Source: Bacteroidales bacterium | Lineage (GTDB): Bacteria; Bacteroidota; Bacteroidia; Bacteroidales; VadinHA17 | DNA length: 64,000 bases | Direction: 5' to 3' | NCBI GenBank assembly: GCA_025358455.1 | Contig: JANYJP010000130.1 | Span: 1 to 64,000 of the forward strand | Shown here: positions 62,982 through 64,000 of the stretch, in pieces | Numbering within the stretch: the stretch's first letter is position 1 | How the letters are laid out: the number at the start of each line of letters is the position of its first letter | The notes under the pieces: model-generated | What the model saw: only the letters and a program-made list of their open reading frames with translations | Told to the model about the DNA's origin: nothing | The model's database searches: none | Program-made: the position numbers and the translations under genes

Positions 62982-63905
62982 TTATACCTTTTCTTCCTTT
63001 TCCATTAGTTCAAGGAATCTGTCTTCTATTCCTGCAACTGTCTCAACAGCGGATACATTCTTCAATCCGGCTTGCCTGAGGTAATCAAAGAGTGATTCGT
63101 TCACCTGGTTTCCGGCGAGAGTTACATGAACTGAATCTCCAAAAGGATAGGCTGTAAGAGTTTCAGGATAACTCCTTAAGGCAGTTATAAGTTTATATTT
63201 TTCATTTGCTTTAACCATAAAAAGTTTTCTGCTGAATCCTTCGCGTATTTTTTGCGGAGTATCAATAGAGAGTATGTTGCCGTTCTGAATAAGGGCCACC
63301 CTGTCGCATCTCATTGCTTCGTCCATGTATGGAGTTGATACCAGAATTGTAATATTATGTTGCCTGAGTTTGGCAAGCATTGTCCAGAATTCAGACCTTG
63401 AGACGGCATCAACGCCGGTAGTGGGCTCATCAAGTACAAGCAGCTTAGGTTTATGTATTAGAGCACACGATAGAGCCAGCTTCTGTTTCATACCTCCCGA
63501 CAATTTGCCGGCCAAACGTTTCCTGAATGGTTCAATATGCGAATAGATATCTGAAATGAGGTCATAATTTTCCTTAACAGTTGTTCCAAATACTGTAGCA
63601 TAAAAATTCAGGTTTTCTTCTACAGAAAGATCCGGGTAAAGGCTAAACCTGCCAGGCATATAACCAATGTTTTTGCGAAGTTCTTTATAACCGGTAATAC
63701 AATCCAATCCCAATATCTTCATTTCACCTTCATCAGGAAGGAGTAATGTTGTGATGATCCTGAAAAGAGTGGTTTTTCCGGCGCCATCGGGACCAATAAA
63801 GCCAAAGATCTCAGATTCATTAACTGAGAATGAAATATTTTTCAGAGCCTGTGTCTCTCGGAACTTTTTACTGATAGCAGTCGATTCAATTACCTTTTGC
63901 ATCAT
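62982..63905 (-). CDS. ABC exporter ATP-binding protein
   Basis: A 307-residue ATPase with complete motifs: Walker A GPDGAGKTTLFRI, signature LSGGMKQKLAL, Walker B LLVLDEPTTGVD and the H-loop VSTPYMDEAMRCD, where the usual His is Pro. A C-terminal extension (about 235-307) follows. It begins 2 nt after the stop of a membrane fusion protein gene that enters from the right edge. It is part of the five-gene YbhGFSR-like exporter operon. Confidence 0.93.
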   Translation of the reverse strand: MMQKVIESTAISKKFRETQALKNISFSVNESEIFGFIGPDGAGKTTLFRIITTLLLPDEGEMKILGLDCITGYKELRKNIGYMPGRFSLYPDLSVEENLNFYATVFGTTVKENYDLISDIYSHIEPFRKRLAGKLSGGMKQKLALSCALIHKPKLLVLDEPTTGVDAVSRSEFWTMLAKLRQHNITILVSTPYMDEAMRCDRVALIQNGNILSIDTPQKIREGFSRKLFMVKANEKYKLITALRSYPETLTAYPFGDSVHVTLAGNQVNESLFDYLRQAGLKNVSAVETVAGIEDRFLELMEKEEKV

Positions 63906-63907
63906 GG

Positions 63908-64000
63908 TCAGAATTTTGCTTCTCCCGGCATACCTGACTTCATGGTGCCGTCATTTCTAGCATCAATATTTACTGCATAAACAAGTGTTACCCGTTCCTC
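63908..64000 (-). CDS. HlyD/YbhG-type membrane fusion protein (C-terminal 30 residues only)
   Basis: The frame enters from the right edge and stops at 63908. It reads VYAVNIDARNDGTMKSGMPG and ends EAKF. That is the usual end of HlyD/MFP proteins, where the LKPGMxAxV turn is seen. Its gene comes first in the exporter operon; the TetR-like regulator or TolC-type gene that often accompanies such operons would lie beyond the window. Confidence 0.75.
   Translation of the reverse strand, partial: EERVTLVYAVNIDARNDGTMKSGMPGEAKF

Overview
The window is chromosomal DNA from a bacterium of the phylum Bacteroidota, probably an environmental Bacteroidales/Marinilabiliales-like anaerobe or facultative anaerobe. 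The evidence is a recurrent TAnnTTTG -7 promoter element (typical of the Bacteroidota primary sigma factor) with few Shine-Dalgarno sequences, a type IX secretion (T9SS) C-terminal sorting domain, a Bacteroidota-type TonB, a DUF5916 outer-membrane protein, an S46 dipeptidyl-peptidase, paired membrane pyrophosphatases, an LL-diaminopimelate aminotransferase and a ribosomal protein S16 with a long tail. No species can be named from this alone. Most of the window is ordinary core genome; no phage, insertion sequence or CRISPR array was seen.

Layout. 1-370: a tRNA-Cys gene with its terminator, a duplicated tRNA 3' end that looks like an old integration scar, and nested inverted repeats. 727-7100: envelope and periplasmic genes (GH20-like hydrolase, TonB, OB-fold lipoprotein, ChaN-like protein, DUF5916 protein). 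7200-11800: a marC-rnhA-proX operon, a DPP7-type peptidase and RNase HII. 11900-14600: a small T9SS cargo protein, a collagen-like/C1q gene split by an in-frame stop codon, and a VanZ-like protein. 14691-20000: prfB with its +1 programmed frameshift, then the two subunits of methylmalonyl-CoA mutase. 20167-22578: a tetraheme cytochrome / Fe-S / NrfD quinone-linked redox module. 22654-28400: membrane proteins of unknown role, recX-prmC and the divergent ribD. 28448-33979: a TPR-caspase protein followed 6 nt later by a propeller-SpoIIE phosphatase sensor. 33976-41262: LOG-family protein, thioredoxin, dnaE, rpsP-rimM, a GIN-domain protein and tsaC. 41267-44636: a glycosyltransferase, then divergent dapL and a dapF homologue in which both catalytic cysteines are serine. 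44986-52223: an unrecognised gene, a K+-independent membrane pyrophosphatase, an ExbB/ExbD pair, and a second, K+-dependent membrane pyrophosphatase. 52279-58696: a zinc-ribbon membrane protein, a PLP-dependent dehydratase, an EEP-fold protein, two tandem rhomboid proteases and mutL. 59000-64000: a lipoprotein EEP enzyme and a YbhGFSR-type ABC exporter operon that runs off the right edge.

How the genes fit together. The methylmalonyl-CoA mutase pair suggests succinate/propionate interconversion. Two pyrophosphatases plus an NrfD-type redox complex suggest an energy-limited lifestyle that conserves PPi and quinol energy as ion gradients. DapL and DapF would give meso-diaminopimelate for cell wall and lysine. 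The least ordinary items are the Ser/Ser DapF homologue, the caspase plus propeller-phosphatase pair, the pyrophosphatase-ExbBD-pyrophosphatase arrangement, the interrupted C1q-like gene and the tRNA-Cys integration scar.
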